Assembly (NCBI GenBank): GCA_905221605.1
Contig: CAJNDS010000329.1
Span: forward strand, 1 to 64,000
Direction of reading: 5' to 3'
Source: Symbiodinium natans
Lineage: Eukaryota; Sar; Dinophyceae; Suessiales; Symbiodiniaceae
Length of the DNA: 64,000 bases
Of the stretch, positions 47,464-57,885 are shown piece by piece. The stretch's first letter is position 1; every line of letters begins with the position of its first letter. The notes below the pieces were generated by a model, which was given only the letters and a program-made list of their open reading frames with translations, was not told where the DNA came from and searched no databases. Both the position numbers and the translations under genes were made by a program.

Positions 47464-48873
47464 GCCACTTGAGAGGTTGTGTGTAGGAAGAGATAATGCT
47501 TGTCAAGGCTTGCGAAAGTTGACAACTCCTTTGTTTTGTGTTTCATTTGTCCTTTGCCAGAACCAAGACCAGTTGCAGTGGCAGCGACAGCAATCAGACC
47601 TTGTGAATGGCTCGCAGTGGGATACGGTCGCCTGCAATGACTCCGCACGTCTCCGGTCTCGCAGCCAAGTTTTAAGGAGCCCTCCGGGCACAGTAAAAGG
47701 TGTCCTTAGTCCTTAGCGGTCGGCTTGGTGAGACTAGTGTGCTTCTCCTCGGGATCTTTCATGTAGCCGGTTATCCAGTCAATCCCACCCCAGCAAGTTG
47801 AGGTTCGGGGGTTTGGGGTTAGCAGGGTGTTCCCGCTCACAAGCAAGTGTTGTTGAGCTAAGACAGATATTCTGAGCTTACGAGACTTAACGAGAGTGCT
47901 GCCTTTCAAGGCAGCTTGGGTTGGGCATGCAGGTCAGAATTTTGACTCCGGCTTGGTGTTGAGGATTAGAGGAACGGGGGCAGTTGTTCAGCTCTTGTTG
48001 CAGTTGCCATTCCCGATCAAGATCAGCCTCATCGGTGTGACTATGTAGTTAATGTAGTTCCAATTAATTCGTATCCGGAGGCAGCAGATATTACGCCAGT
48101 GCCTCCTCGAGATCTCGAAGCAAGCTCTCAGCTTCTGTGGCTCACCTCTCGCAGATCGAAGGCTCTTTGAGCCTCGCCAGCTCAAGGCGCAACGACAACC
48201 AGGCCAGCAGTCGGGCAAACGGGCCCATCTTGCCATGAAGAAGAGCCGTGCTTTGACCTTTCCCCAAGCACCTTCAAGGGTGATATCCTGCCAGGACTTC
48301 ATGAAAGGAAGCATCTGCTGTTGCTTGCTCTTGGCAAGCTAACCCGCAAGCCAAAGCGGCCCTGTGATTTGGGAGCATCAGAAAAACCTAAGCCTGAACC
48401 AAACGTGTTCAGAGCCATGGACCCTCATCATCCCTTATCTCAACTTTCCAGAGATGCCGCGGGTTGCCGCATACGCTTCGGTTTTCAGGATGAACATGAA
48501 GCCGGCTCCTGCGCTGAGCGGTTGTGATTGTTGGTTTTAGAAGGCAAAGAAACTGCACATACTGCACATACTGCACATATGTCGGGAATTCCACCTCCGT
48601 TGAGGGCTGCGACTTAGGCTCCGACCTTGAGTCCGCAGCTGGCACGAATCAAGCTCGGACATCCGTGTTACCGTTATGTCTGAACCTTAAAGTCCAGAAG
48701 GCAATCGGTACTTCTTCCTGAACTTGTGACTGCACCTTTGAAGCTAAGGGCCTGTCCGATCCTGCAGAAGTCGCAGGTGACATCATCGAGCATCAGACTT
48801 TGATTTCGTGAGCTTGTGGGGGACTGTGGGGGAATTGCCGCATCTTAGCAAGTCCTGCTGTCCTGGAGCTGCA
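47464..48873. other. Spacer between the two large PPR genes
   Basis: About 1.4 kb without a recognisable gene. Short frames occur on both strands. A triplet of CTGCACATA repeats is near 48552-48580. The spacer is not part of the duplicated block. Confidence 0.5.
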
Positions 48874-51612
48874 ATGGCGGAGCTTGATACAGGGACAAGT
48901 GCTATTCCGCCAGCGGTGGTAAGCAAGGAGAAGGACTGGGAACGTGTGATTCGCCTACTTCGGGACACAGAGCCGACACCAGGTGACCAGAAGGCGTTCT
49001 CCCAAGGAATCGTCTGCTGTGGACGAGCTGCGCAATGGCAGCCAGCCCTCCAGCTGCTGACAAACATTGCGAGCGCAAATGTCCTGCCGGACGTCTACAG
49101 CTTCAGTGCTGCCATCACGGCCTGCAGCAGGGGCTTGCAGTGGCAGCGCTCACTAAGTCTGCTATCGCAAATGAACTCAATGCGAACTTCTCCGAACGAG
49201 TTCGCTTTCAATGCGGCCATGAGCGCCAGTCAAAAGGCCGGCCAGTGGCGGGTGGCGCTGGCGCTGTTGAGACAGATGACGACAAGCGAGGTGTTGCCCG
49301 ACGTCGTCAGTTTCAGTGCTTCCATCAGCGCCTGTGCAGACGGAGGTGAGTGGCAGACGGCCCTGTGCGTCTTAAGTCAAATGCAACACGCTGAAGTGGT
49401 GCCAGACACTATCAGTTTCAATGCTGGCATGAGTGCATGTGGGAAAGGTGGCAATTGGCAGATGGCCCTGTTTCTGCTGTCGCAAATGCCAATGGCCCGA
49501 GTTGTGCCTAGCGCGATCAGTTTCAACGCATGCGTCAGCGCATGTGAGAATGGCGGACACTGGCAGACGGCCCTGCACTTGCTGTCACAGATGCCTGCAG
49601 CTTCAGTCGTGCCAGACACAGTCAGCTTCAACGCAAGCATGAGTGCATGCGAAAAAGGTAGCCAATGGCAGATGGCCCTGCACTTGTTTTCACAAATGCT
49701 GATAGCTTGGGCTGTGCCCAGCACAATCAGTTTCAACGCGGGCATCAGTGCCTGCGAGAAAGCCGGCGAATGGCAGACGGCCATCGGCTTGTTATCACAA
49801 ATGTCGACAGCTGAAGTTCTGCCAGACACGATCAGCTTCAATGCCAGCATGAGCGCGTGTGAGAACGTCGGCGCATGGAGGATGGCCCTGCACTTGCTTT
49901 CACAAATGCCGATGCTGGAAGTTGAGCCGGACAGGATCAGCTACAACGCTGGCATGAGCGCATGTGAGAAAGGCGGTGAATGGCAGATGGCCGCAATGTT
50001 GCTCTGCCAGATGCCTCAAGCTGAAATTCTTCCTGGCACGATCAGCTTCAACGCCGCTATCAGTGCTTGTGCCAAGTGTGGTGAGTGGCAGAAGGCCTTG
50101 CTGTTGCTGGCACAAATGCCGCTCGCCGCGGTCGTACCCAGCACAGTCAGCTTCAGCGCTGCCATTAGTGCCTGTGAAAAGGGCGGCGAGTGGCAGGTTG
50201 CCTTGTGCCTGTTGGGGCAGATGTCGTCAGACGCTTTAGACACTATCTCATTCAGTGCAGGCATCAGCGCCTGCGAGAAAGGTGGTGACTGGCCAACCGC
50301 TTTGCACTTGTTGTCCTGGATGTCAACGGTGCGAGCTTCGCCAAACGTGATATCTCTGAATGCTAGCATTAGCGCATGTGAGAGCACATGGTATATAGCC
50401 ATGTGGTTGCTTTCGCAGATGCCAATGGAAGGAGTTGCGCCAAGCACGGTTAGCTGCAATGCCGGCGTTCGTGCGTGCGAGAAGGGCGGCGGGTGGCAGA
50501 TGTCTTTGTATTGCTTTGCAAGCATGCCATCTGCCAGACTTTTGCCCGATGGGTGTAGTTATAGCGGTTGCATGGGAGCATGGGAACAGGGTGGTTGCTG
50601 GCAGATGGTCATACATTTGCTGGCGCAAATGCCACATGCTCAAATGGTGCCCGACATCATCAGTTTTAATGCAGCCACCAGCACAGGCGGGAAAGGCGGG
50701 GAATGGCAGAAGGCCTTATGCTTGCTGCGGCAAGTGAAGGCTGCCAGAGTCATTCCAAGCACGATTAGCTTTGGTGCCGGAATTAGCGCTTGCGAGAAGA
50801 GCAGTGAGTGGCCGAGGGCTTTGTTTTTGTTGAACCAAATTCCGTCAGCCAGAGTGGTGTCCGATAGAATTTGCTGCAATGCTTGCATGAGTGCATGCGG
50901 GAAGGGTGATGAATGGCAGATGGCTTTGCACTTGTTGGCGCGAATGCCAAATGCTGAGTTATTGCCTGACACCATCAGCTTCAATGCCGTTATAAGTGCA
51001 TGTGGGAAAGGTGGAGAGTGGCAAATGGCCTTGCATTTGCTCACATGCATGCCAACCGTTCGAGTTGTGCCCAGCACAATCAGTTTCAATGCGGTCATCA
51101 GCGCTTGCGAAAAAGGAGCAGAATGGCAAATGGCCTTGTTTGTGCTTTCACAAATGCCGGCTGCAAGAGTTATGCCCAGCCCGGTCAGCTTCAGTGCTGC
51201 CATCAGTGCCTGTGAGAAAGGTGGCGAATGGCAGGTTGCCTTGCACTTACTACAGCGCATGAAAAGTGCCAGAGTAGTGCCCCACGACATCTGCTTCAGC
51301 GCTGGAATCAGTGCATGTGAGAAAGGCGGGAAGTGGCTGGCGGCTTTGCATTTGCTGGCCGAAATGTCATCATTCGGGGCTGTGCCGAACGTGATTGGTT
51401 TTAACGCAGGCATTAGCGCATGCGATGGTGCATGGCCCATGGCTCTGTTTGTGCTCTCACACATGCCATGTACCCCAGACGAGATAAGCTTCAGTGCAGG
51501 AATCAGTGCCTGCAAAACTGGCACCGAATCACTGTCGGCAACGCCGGGTCGACGAGTAAAAGGAGAGCGGTGGCAGTTGCCACAAGGTCCTCGTAACACT
51601 CACAATCCCTAG
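48874..51612 (+). CDS. Intronless PPR protein, 25 repeats (PPR-D)
   Basis: The frame is open from 48808; ATG 48874 (MAELDTGTSA) is preferred because its context GCTGCAATGGC equals that of PPR-C and the extra 22 residues upstream are not repeat-like. The 912-residue product has 25 PPR repeats of 35 residues. Repeats 1-14 are shared with PPR-C. Repeats 15-25 are more divergent (e.g. WYIAMWLLSQ, WQMSLYCFAS, WPRALFLLNQIP, WLAALHLLAEM) and the last reads WPMALFVLSHMPCTPDEISF. The tail GRRVKGERWQLPQGPRNTHN is basic. The product should be an RNA-binding solenoid, probably in plastid or mitochondrion. It has no intron and no added E, DYW or SMR domain that I can see. It ends 211 bases before the ankyrin gene. 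Confidence 0.9.
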   Translation: MAELDTGTSAIPPAVVSKEKDWERVIRLLRDTEPTPGDQKAFSQGIVCCGRAAQWQPALQLLTNIASANVLPDVYSFSAAITACSRGLQWQRSLSLLSQMNSMRTSPNEFAFNAAMSASQKAGQWRVALALLRQMTTSEVLPDVVSFSASISACADGGEWQTALCVLSQMQHAEVVPDTISFNAGMSACGKGGNWQMALFLLSQMPMARVVPSAISFNACVSACENGGHWQTALHLLSQMPAASVVPDTVSFNASMSACEKGSQWQMALHLFSQMLIAWAVPSTISFNAGISACEKAGEWQTAIGLLSQMSTAEVLPDTISFNASMSACENVGAWRMALHLLSQMPMLEVEPDRISYNAGMSACEKGGEWQMAAMLLCQMPQAEILPGTISFNAAISACAKCGEWQKALLLLAQMPLAAVVPSTVSFSAAISACEKGGEWQVALCLLGQMSSDALDTISFSAGISACEKGGDWPTALHLLSWMSTVRASPNVISLNASISACESTWYIAMWLLSQMPMEGVAPSTVSCNAGVRACEKGGGWQMSLYCFASMPSARLLPDGCSYSGCMGAWEQGGCWQMVIHLLAQMPHAQMVPDIISFNAATSTGGKGGEWQKALCLLRQVKAARVIPSTISFGAGISACEKSSEWPRALFLLNQIPSARVVSDRICCNACMSACGKGDEWQMALHLLARMPNAELLPDTISFNAVISACGKGGEWQMALHLLTCMPTVRVVPSTISFNAVISACEKGAEWQMALFVLSQMPAARVMPSPVSFSAAISACEKGGEWQVALHLLQRMKSARVVPHDICFSAGISACEKGGKWLAALHLLAEMSSFGAVPNVIGFNAGISACDGAWPMALFVLSHMPCTPDEISFSAGISACKTGTESLSATPGRRVKGERWQLPQGPRNTHNP
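48931..50380 (+). repeat. Segmental duplication, copy 2
   Basis: The partner of 45895-47344. The differences I saw include ATG to ACG three times (giving M/T or A/T changes) and GGGCCT to TGGGCT (Gly-Pro to Trp-Ala); the rest are silent. Confidence 0.9.
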
Positions 51613-51823
51613 CCACGCCTCAGGATTTCCAGACCCTCATAGGCATATTTTGCACCGATTGTCCGAACGCCAGAAGGCCGGTTAATGACTGGAATCCGGG
51701 AGATCACTCTTCGACTGGGTGTGAGATGTTTGTACATGATACTCGAGCTTGGGATGCCGCTGAGATTTGGACAGGTCTCAAGGGTTGGCCGTAGGGCCGC
51801 AGGGGGCCGCAGGGGGCCAAGCC

Positions 51824-52655
51824 ATGGCGGAGATCTTTCCGGAGTACGATGCCTGGTTGGCGAAGTACGAATCCTTGAAGAACCTCTGTGACATTCCTGG
51901 CAGCATTACATTTTGCCAGCAACATCCCGGAACCATCAACAATCGGAAACACAACTTGCAGGGCAATTGCATGCTGCATCAGATTGCCTATTGGGGTGTT
52001 GGCCAAGATATTGTGGAGCAGTTCATGCAGCTGGGCAGCGACCCCACCTTGCGCAACTTCGATGGGGAGACGCCGGTAGACATGGCTGTGAAAGAAGGAC
52101 GTGGCAACACTGCAGATGCTTTTCGTCAGGTTTTTGGGGAGATGGAGGATTGTGAGCGTCAAAAGGCAATTTTTCTCAGTGCCGCGAAAAATGGGGACTT
52201 TGTGACTTGCTTCAGAACACTGCAACAACATCCCTGGCTACGGAATGCACAAAGCCACCGTGGATGGTCGGTGCTCCACCAGGCTCAGACACGAAATCCG
52301 ATCATCTCTTCCTGCCACCCCTTATTGAAAGCCCCCCCCCCTCCCCCCGCCCCTCGCCCGGTAATATAGAAATCCGGATCCAGAGCCAGAATTTCTTGGG
52401 GGGGGTGGGGGGTCCGGGTAGTAGTTTATTTAGCTGCTGTTGTAATCGTTTGAAGGGACTAAGCCTGCCTACGGATCTTTGTAACCGAAACACGACTCGG
52501 CGCTTTCTTTTCAGGCTGCTTTCCATGGCTGTGCGGCTCGCCTCATCGCCCGGCTCCTGGACCTTGGTGTCAGTGGGCCTCTTAAAGTCTTGGCGACTCT
52601 TGCAGTTTCAGCTCTTGTGAACTTGGTTTCAGAGAAGCTTAAGGTGAGGAGTTGA
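51824..52655 (+). CDS. Ankyrin-repeat protein, two or more exons
   Basis: ATG 51824 in GCCATGGCG opens MAEIFPEYDAWLAKYESLKN. Ankyrin repeats follow: GNCMLHQIAYWGVGQDIVEQ, DPTLRNFDGETPVDMAVKEG, a third with FLSAAKNGDFVTCFRTLQQ, and a fourth GWSVLHQ that stops at CAG 52282. A GC donor and an acceptor TTTTCAG at 52514 (intron of 232 bases) restore frame exactly: GWSVLHQ then AAFHGCAARLIARLLDLG, completing the repeat. The frame then runs to TGA 52653-52655, or splices at a classical AAG|GTGAGG at 52643. Ankyrin repeats bind other proteins; the partner is unknown. The bases 52330-52420 inside the intron are C- and G-run rich. The gene follows PPR-D on the same strand. Confidence 0.8.
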
Positions 52656-55600
52656 GGACGGCGGAGGGCGAAACTTTCCTAAACGTCCTCGAGAACACCC
52701 TGGTCACAGTTTCTTGAACAACCCGGCGGCTTGGATGCCATGCTGAGATCACGGCGCTTTCATGTACTGGTACCAAGCATTCCCCGTTGCGGCAGATTGG
52801 GTTCAGCAGACTGGGTGATGAAATGTGTGAAGTCTGCTAAGTTGTGTCAAGTGTTCAGCTCCAATTTTCGAATCTTCTGTTGGATGGGCTATGGGGCTAT
52901 GGGGCTACGGGGCTATGGGGCATCGGCTTCACAGACCCGAGGACAGCCCCAGCGCTGGCAGGATGAGGGTCGGCTCCCGTGTGAAGATCCTCTCGCGGGG
53001 CACAGCCATTGTGCAGCCGCTTTCCCAGCACTCCACTGACTCACTCTCTACTCCAGAGGCTTTCGGACTTGATCCTTTTGGGTTCCAAGGAGCTGCAGAG
53101 GGACCTGCATTCCCAAAGGGCTTGTCAAGCACGCATGGCGATCCTTATGGTCTAGCCGTGGGATTTTACTGGATGTTGCGAACCTGTATCCTTTCCAGGA
53201 CGTGCCTTGTCTGAAGGATCCCTGGATGCGTGTCCAGGATGTCCTTTGATTCTAGCTGTCAGGTCAACCCTATGTAACAATAACAAAACAACCCCAGTGA
53301 TGACATCCTCAGGTGTGGACTCTGCCCGAGCATCCGCCCCTCAAATTCCCCGATGTGAATGGGGTACCCCTTCGCCACCGCGCGGCTGCCGCTTCTGGTC
53401 AGTCAGGTCACTTTCCAAGCACTCCGTCCACCTTCAAATGGATGGGAACACTCTGGAGCTGCCTCGCTGGCAGGTGGGTTTAAGGTTTCGCGGTCGGGCT
53501 TGACATTCGAGGCCCCAAAGACTCCTCCTCAAGCTTTCTGAAGCAAAACTCTCTTCATTGTGCTTCTGGAATTTAGAAGCATGCCAAGAGCATGCTCCCC
53601 AACAATTGTCAGCACAACTGCAAGAGATGTGCGCAGCGATCGAAGACAGGTCTCACGCTTGCCAGATCCTGGTGATGGAGATGCCGATGCGTTGGTGGGC
53701 ATGTTGTGCTTGGTCTGTGGCAGCGGCATACCGCCGGCCTGGACGGTGGGAAGCTAGGTGGCAATATGTAGTGATAACAATAGAGAGGGGCCACTTTTCT
53801 CCAAAAACTAGCAGCTTAAGTTGTACTATGTCGCACTGTTACTAGTAGCCGAGGTGCAGGGTGTGTGGGCGAACCACATGGCTTGTGCGGTGAGTGTCGG
53901 AATACCTGGATGTGGGCTGAGTTCAATGCATCTTGCCTACTTAGCCTACTTTGGGTTTTGGACACTTGTGGACTCTTCGACGGAGTTTGGTCTTCACGTT
54001 CCGCTGGTTTCGTGCTGGTCAGACAAAGCACTATTAGTGAGTGCAGCGCCAGGCGTACAACCTTCCTCTTCGCTGCCCGCAGTGCCAGAGCGAGTGCTCA
54101 GTGGACCCGCGATTGCAGCTCCCGGGTTGGGGCTTTGACGGGATTGGGGCTGTCTAATTCGACGGGGTATTGAGGGATGAGGGATGGGCGAATCTAAAGT
54201 CCGAAAACCTTGCATCGAGCCCTCGGGGCACAACTGCGAGCAATAGACAACAGGGTGTTGCTTGGTCTTCTGTAAGGATCTGGAGTCCTTTCAAGTCCTG
54301 GAGCCCAGGCCCACCTTCGTGCTTTGATCAATCGGGGCACGGAAGCGTGCTGGCAAACTCAAAAGCAGCACTGGCATACGGACATGAGCTCCCTGGTGTT
54401 CACTTAGGCCGACTTAGGCTTGAATTTCCCATGGTGTCAAGACATGGCCATTCCGGAGGATCTGGGGCTGTGGGTTTTGCAGCTCTTCGAGTGACGGTCT
54501 TCAGGGCGGCATGCCGCTGCTAGCGACAACGAGATTCGCAAATCCTATCAAGATTACAAACCATCCCGAACCCTTCTTCATTTTCCCGAACCCAGCGAGG
54601 CTACGAACAGTTCCTTTCCTCCATCGGGAACCGGCTCGTGGAAATGGGAGACATCGAGACACGTGTTCGACACATCCGGCAGCTTGCATGAAGAGCATTG
54701 TCATTGACCATGGGCATGTGGTCGTTCACACTGAGTCCGAGTCCAAGCGCTAGTCAGGAGACACCCATATCCCCACATCCCAACAACCAATGGGAATCGC
54801 CTGTAGCAGCTTGGAATGAGCACGGCTTGGAGCACGCATTGGCTTGCTTCGGGATCCTCGCCAGGTTGAAAAGCACTCGGGTAGGGGGTTTAACACATTC
54901 TGACGCTGGAGGCGCATGCACGCAAAGAAAGGATACATCCAGCCCTTGCAACTTGTAGCCCGAATCAAATCCCCACCCAACTGTCTGAAAGAAGTTCGAC
55001 TAATGTGGAAGCAGCAAGCTTTAGATGCCCCTGGTTCTGATCCCTTAGGAATCCTCAGTCCTGCAAAATCGACACAAGGCCAGAATCTAATGTTTCGTTC
55101 GAAGCCGGGGCCGAAGACAGGGAGCTCATCAACACGGATCAGCGCACTCCACACCCGATCGCCTACTGCCAGGCATGTCTATAGGGTTCCCTGCGGTTCA
55201 GGTCAGGAACTTCTCAGGCTTGAGGCTTGGAGTGTGGGGCTGGGGCGTGAAGAACCGACTTGTTGGTCAAAGTGTCAGCTTCGAAGACATTGGCAAAGTT
55301 TCCTGCGTTCAGGATTTTGAGCCAACGGTTGACAACACAATGCTTGGACATTCGGAAAATGTCATAATTGATTTCCTTCTTTCGTTTCTTCATTGTCTTG
55401 AACAGTGTCCATCACTGTGGCGTGAAGACATGAAGCATGCACCTAAGAATTAGAAGGTAAGCTCAAACGGGCAGGTTCTAAACAAAGGCAGAGAATGTGC
55501 ACTTAATTCAAGACTGCAACCCGAACTCCCGGCAAGAACACAGTAGAATCTCAAAGGGTTTATCATAGGTGCACATCTGATACCGTTATGTAGGGGGCTT

Positions 55601-56562
55601 TTTCAGCAGTGAAGGAAACGACAAGGAATCTCCCAGCATATGCGATCGAAATTGAGGAGGCTAAGGAAAGCCAAGAAAAGCTGAGAAAACCTCAGTAAAG
55701 CCAAACAAATCCATGACTCACCAAAGAGTTTACAGAAAAGAACCACGTATGTAGGGTTGAGGAGGTGCCTGTCTATAATGGAGTTACCATTGAGCCGACC
55801 TCGGTTGCTGTGGTTTTTTGTTGGTTATCCAGTGGTCTGCAGAAGATCTCACGACCCCAATAAGGAAGCTGCCAGAACCAAAAGAAACGAAACAAAGCCT
55901 GGAAACTAGATCAAAAGTATGGAAAACTCACAAAAAAAGAACAATTAGCGGAAACTAAGAAACGCTAACCAAACCTAGACAAAACTGCAAAAAACTCAAA
56001 AAACTAGAAAAAACTAGAAAAAATAACAAAACTAAAAAATACCAGATTTCGGGCTTGCCCCCGCACGTTTTCTTTTTTCTAATTGAGAAGCCTTCCTGAA
56101 CACGATGTTGCCTTTTGCCATTTTGGGACCGAGCAGCTTTGGAGCCATCACCATAAGGATCGCAAGACTCTGGAATGTTTAACAACGGAATGAACTCTCA
56201 TCTGCGCTGCTAGCATGGATTCTAAGCAAAGGAATTATCTTAGAAGAAAAGGACAGTATTAGATGAGCATCTTCGAATTTAGAAAGAGTTTGAGACACGA
56301 TTTATGGGTGACATTTGAGCGAAGCTGCGGCGCGTGCAATCAAGTAAACTTTGGACACAAGAACAACGCCCTGCGGACTCCGTACATGAAATGTCCCTTT
56401 TGGCCTGTCGCTCCTAGTGCCTCACGAAACAGCCGCAAAGCTCGCTGGAGCCTGTGAGAGGCATACTGGCGTTCCGGGTTGCTTGTAGGGAGGTCTATAT
56501 TTTAAGGGGCTGCGCCCATGGGCGGGCAGCGCAGGCAGAAGCGCGGGGCGAGCAGTTTCTAA
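52656..56562. other. Low gene content; one exon-like block
   Basis: I recognise no family here. The best candidate exon is 54600-54691 after CCCAGCGAG, reading YEQFLSSIGNRLVEMGDIE and onward to a stop; it looks like a helical, charged protein. 55450-56250 is AT-rich with many AAACTAGAAAAA-type runs and almost no frame. Elsewhere both strands are equally open. Confidence 0.35.
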
Positions 56563-56735
56563 GCATTTTGAGGCCCCTAAACTCCCCTAAAATCTCTAAG
56601 CGTTTGAGGCTCCTGAACTCCCTTAAAGTTTCTAAGCATTTTCAGGCCCCTAAACTCCCTTCGAATCTCTAAGCGTTTGAGGCTCCTAGACTCCCTTAAA
56701 GTTTCTAACCACTTTATAAGGGTCCTAAACTCCCT
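56563..56735. repeat. 36-bp tandem repeat with 72-bp higher order
   Basis: Five units of about 36 bases share CCTAAACTCCCTTAAA and TTTCTAAGC. Alternate units are most alike (GCATTTTGAGGCCCC versus GCGTTTGAGGCTCCT), so the true period is about 72. Confidence 0.85.
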
Positions 56736-56788
56736 TTTTCCTAGCACCGACCTTAGACACGTCGCTTATGCCCGCCCTTTGGGGGGCG

Positions 56789-56915
56789 TCATGCTCCTGA
56801 TGCGCCCCCGGGGTCCCGCCCCGGGAGCCGCCTGATGCTCCTGATGCGCGCCTGGGGGTGCCGGGCTGGACCCGCTGATGCTCATGATGCGCGACCTCTG
56901 GGGGCCTCCGTGGCG
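56789..56915. repeat. About 45-bp tandem repeat, three copies
   Basis: Three imperfect units begin TGATGCTCCTGATGCGC (the last TGATGCTCATGATGCGC), each followed by a GC-rich part. Confidence 0.75.
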
Positions 56916-57314
56916 ACGCAAAAAACCACGAAAAAAAGAACCGTTCACCGGCGGCACGCGGGGGTCGGCGGCACTGGCGTCCGGCCTAATTCTGCTTCGC
57001 AGAAGGCCAGAGGCCAGCAAGGCTATTCCCGGGACGACCCGGGCTAAAAGGTCCGCATTTGCTCGGTCCTTTGGGGACCTCGCGCTGCCCGATTTCATGG
57101 CTACCGCCAGTGCCGCCGACCCCTTGGAGGCAAACGCCCAAGCTGCCCAAACCCTATCCCTTCGGTTACCCCCCCCCCCCTTCTCCTGCTCAACTGTGGG
57201 AGATAATGCCTCTGCTCTAAGCCCCGAAACCGTAAACCTTGGTTCTAAGTTCTGAAACGGTATATGTAAGGCCGTGGACAAACTAGGTGGGAGTAGCAAC
57301 CCTTGCATGTTGAG

Positions 57315-57331
57315 CCCTAAACCCTAAACCC
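57315..57331. repeat. Telomere-like CCCTAAA units
   Basis: Two and a half copies of CCCTAAA stand just left of the G-rich tract. A degenerate TAAACC / CGAAAC context surrounds them (about 57210-57340). Confidence 0.7.
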
Positions 57332-57334
57332 GAA

Positions 57335-57847
57335 ACTGGGGGGATGGGGGAAGGGGTAGGGGAGGAGGATGGAGTGGAATGGTTGGGAAGGAAAGGTACG
57401 GGGAAGGGGTTGGTGGTGGGTGGATTGGGGGTAAACCAGGTGGCCATGAGCCAGTGGGGGGAGGTTGGGGGGGGGGGGTGGGGTGGGGGGTGGGGGGGGT
57501 GGGGTGGGGGGGTGGGGGGGAAGGGCGGAGCAAACGCGGGCGGAGCAAGCGGAGCGGGCGGGCATGCGCTGGAGCCCTGAATGGTTGGGAAGGGGAAGGG
57601 CAGTGGGAGGGGCAGGGGGGGTGGGGGGGCGGGGGGGTGGGGGGGAGTGCAGGGAAGGGGTTGGTGGTGGGAGGGGGTAGGTGAGATGAGGTCAAGGGCG
57701 GAGCAAGCGGAGCTGGAGCCCTCTAAAGTCAGTCATCTGAACGAGTCTAGAGAGGGGAGGAGGATGGACTGGAATGGTTGGGAAGGGGAATGGTTGGGAA
57801 GGGGAAGGGTTGTGGGAGGGGCAGGGAAGGGGATTGGTGGTGGGAGT

Positions 57848-57885
<38 letters not shown>

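Noticed and set aside
46336-51599. Long minus-strand frames opposite the PPR genes (up to 319 codons)
   Set aside because: They mirror the 105-base PPR repeats; the + strand has the clear PPR motifs.
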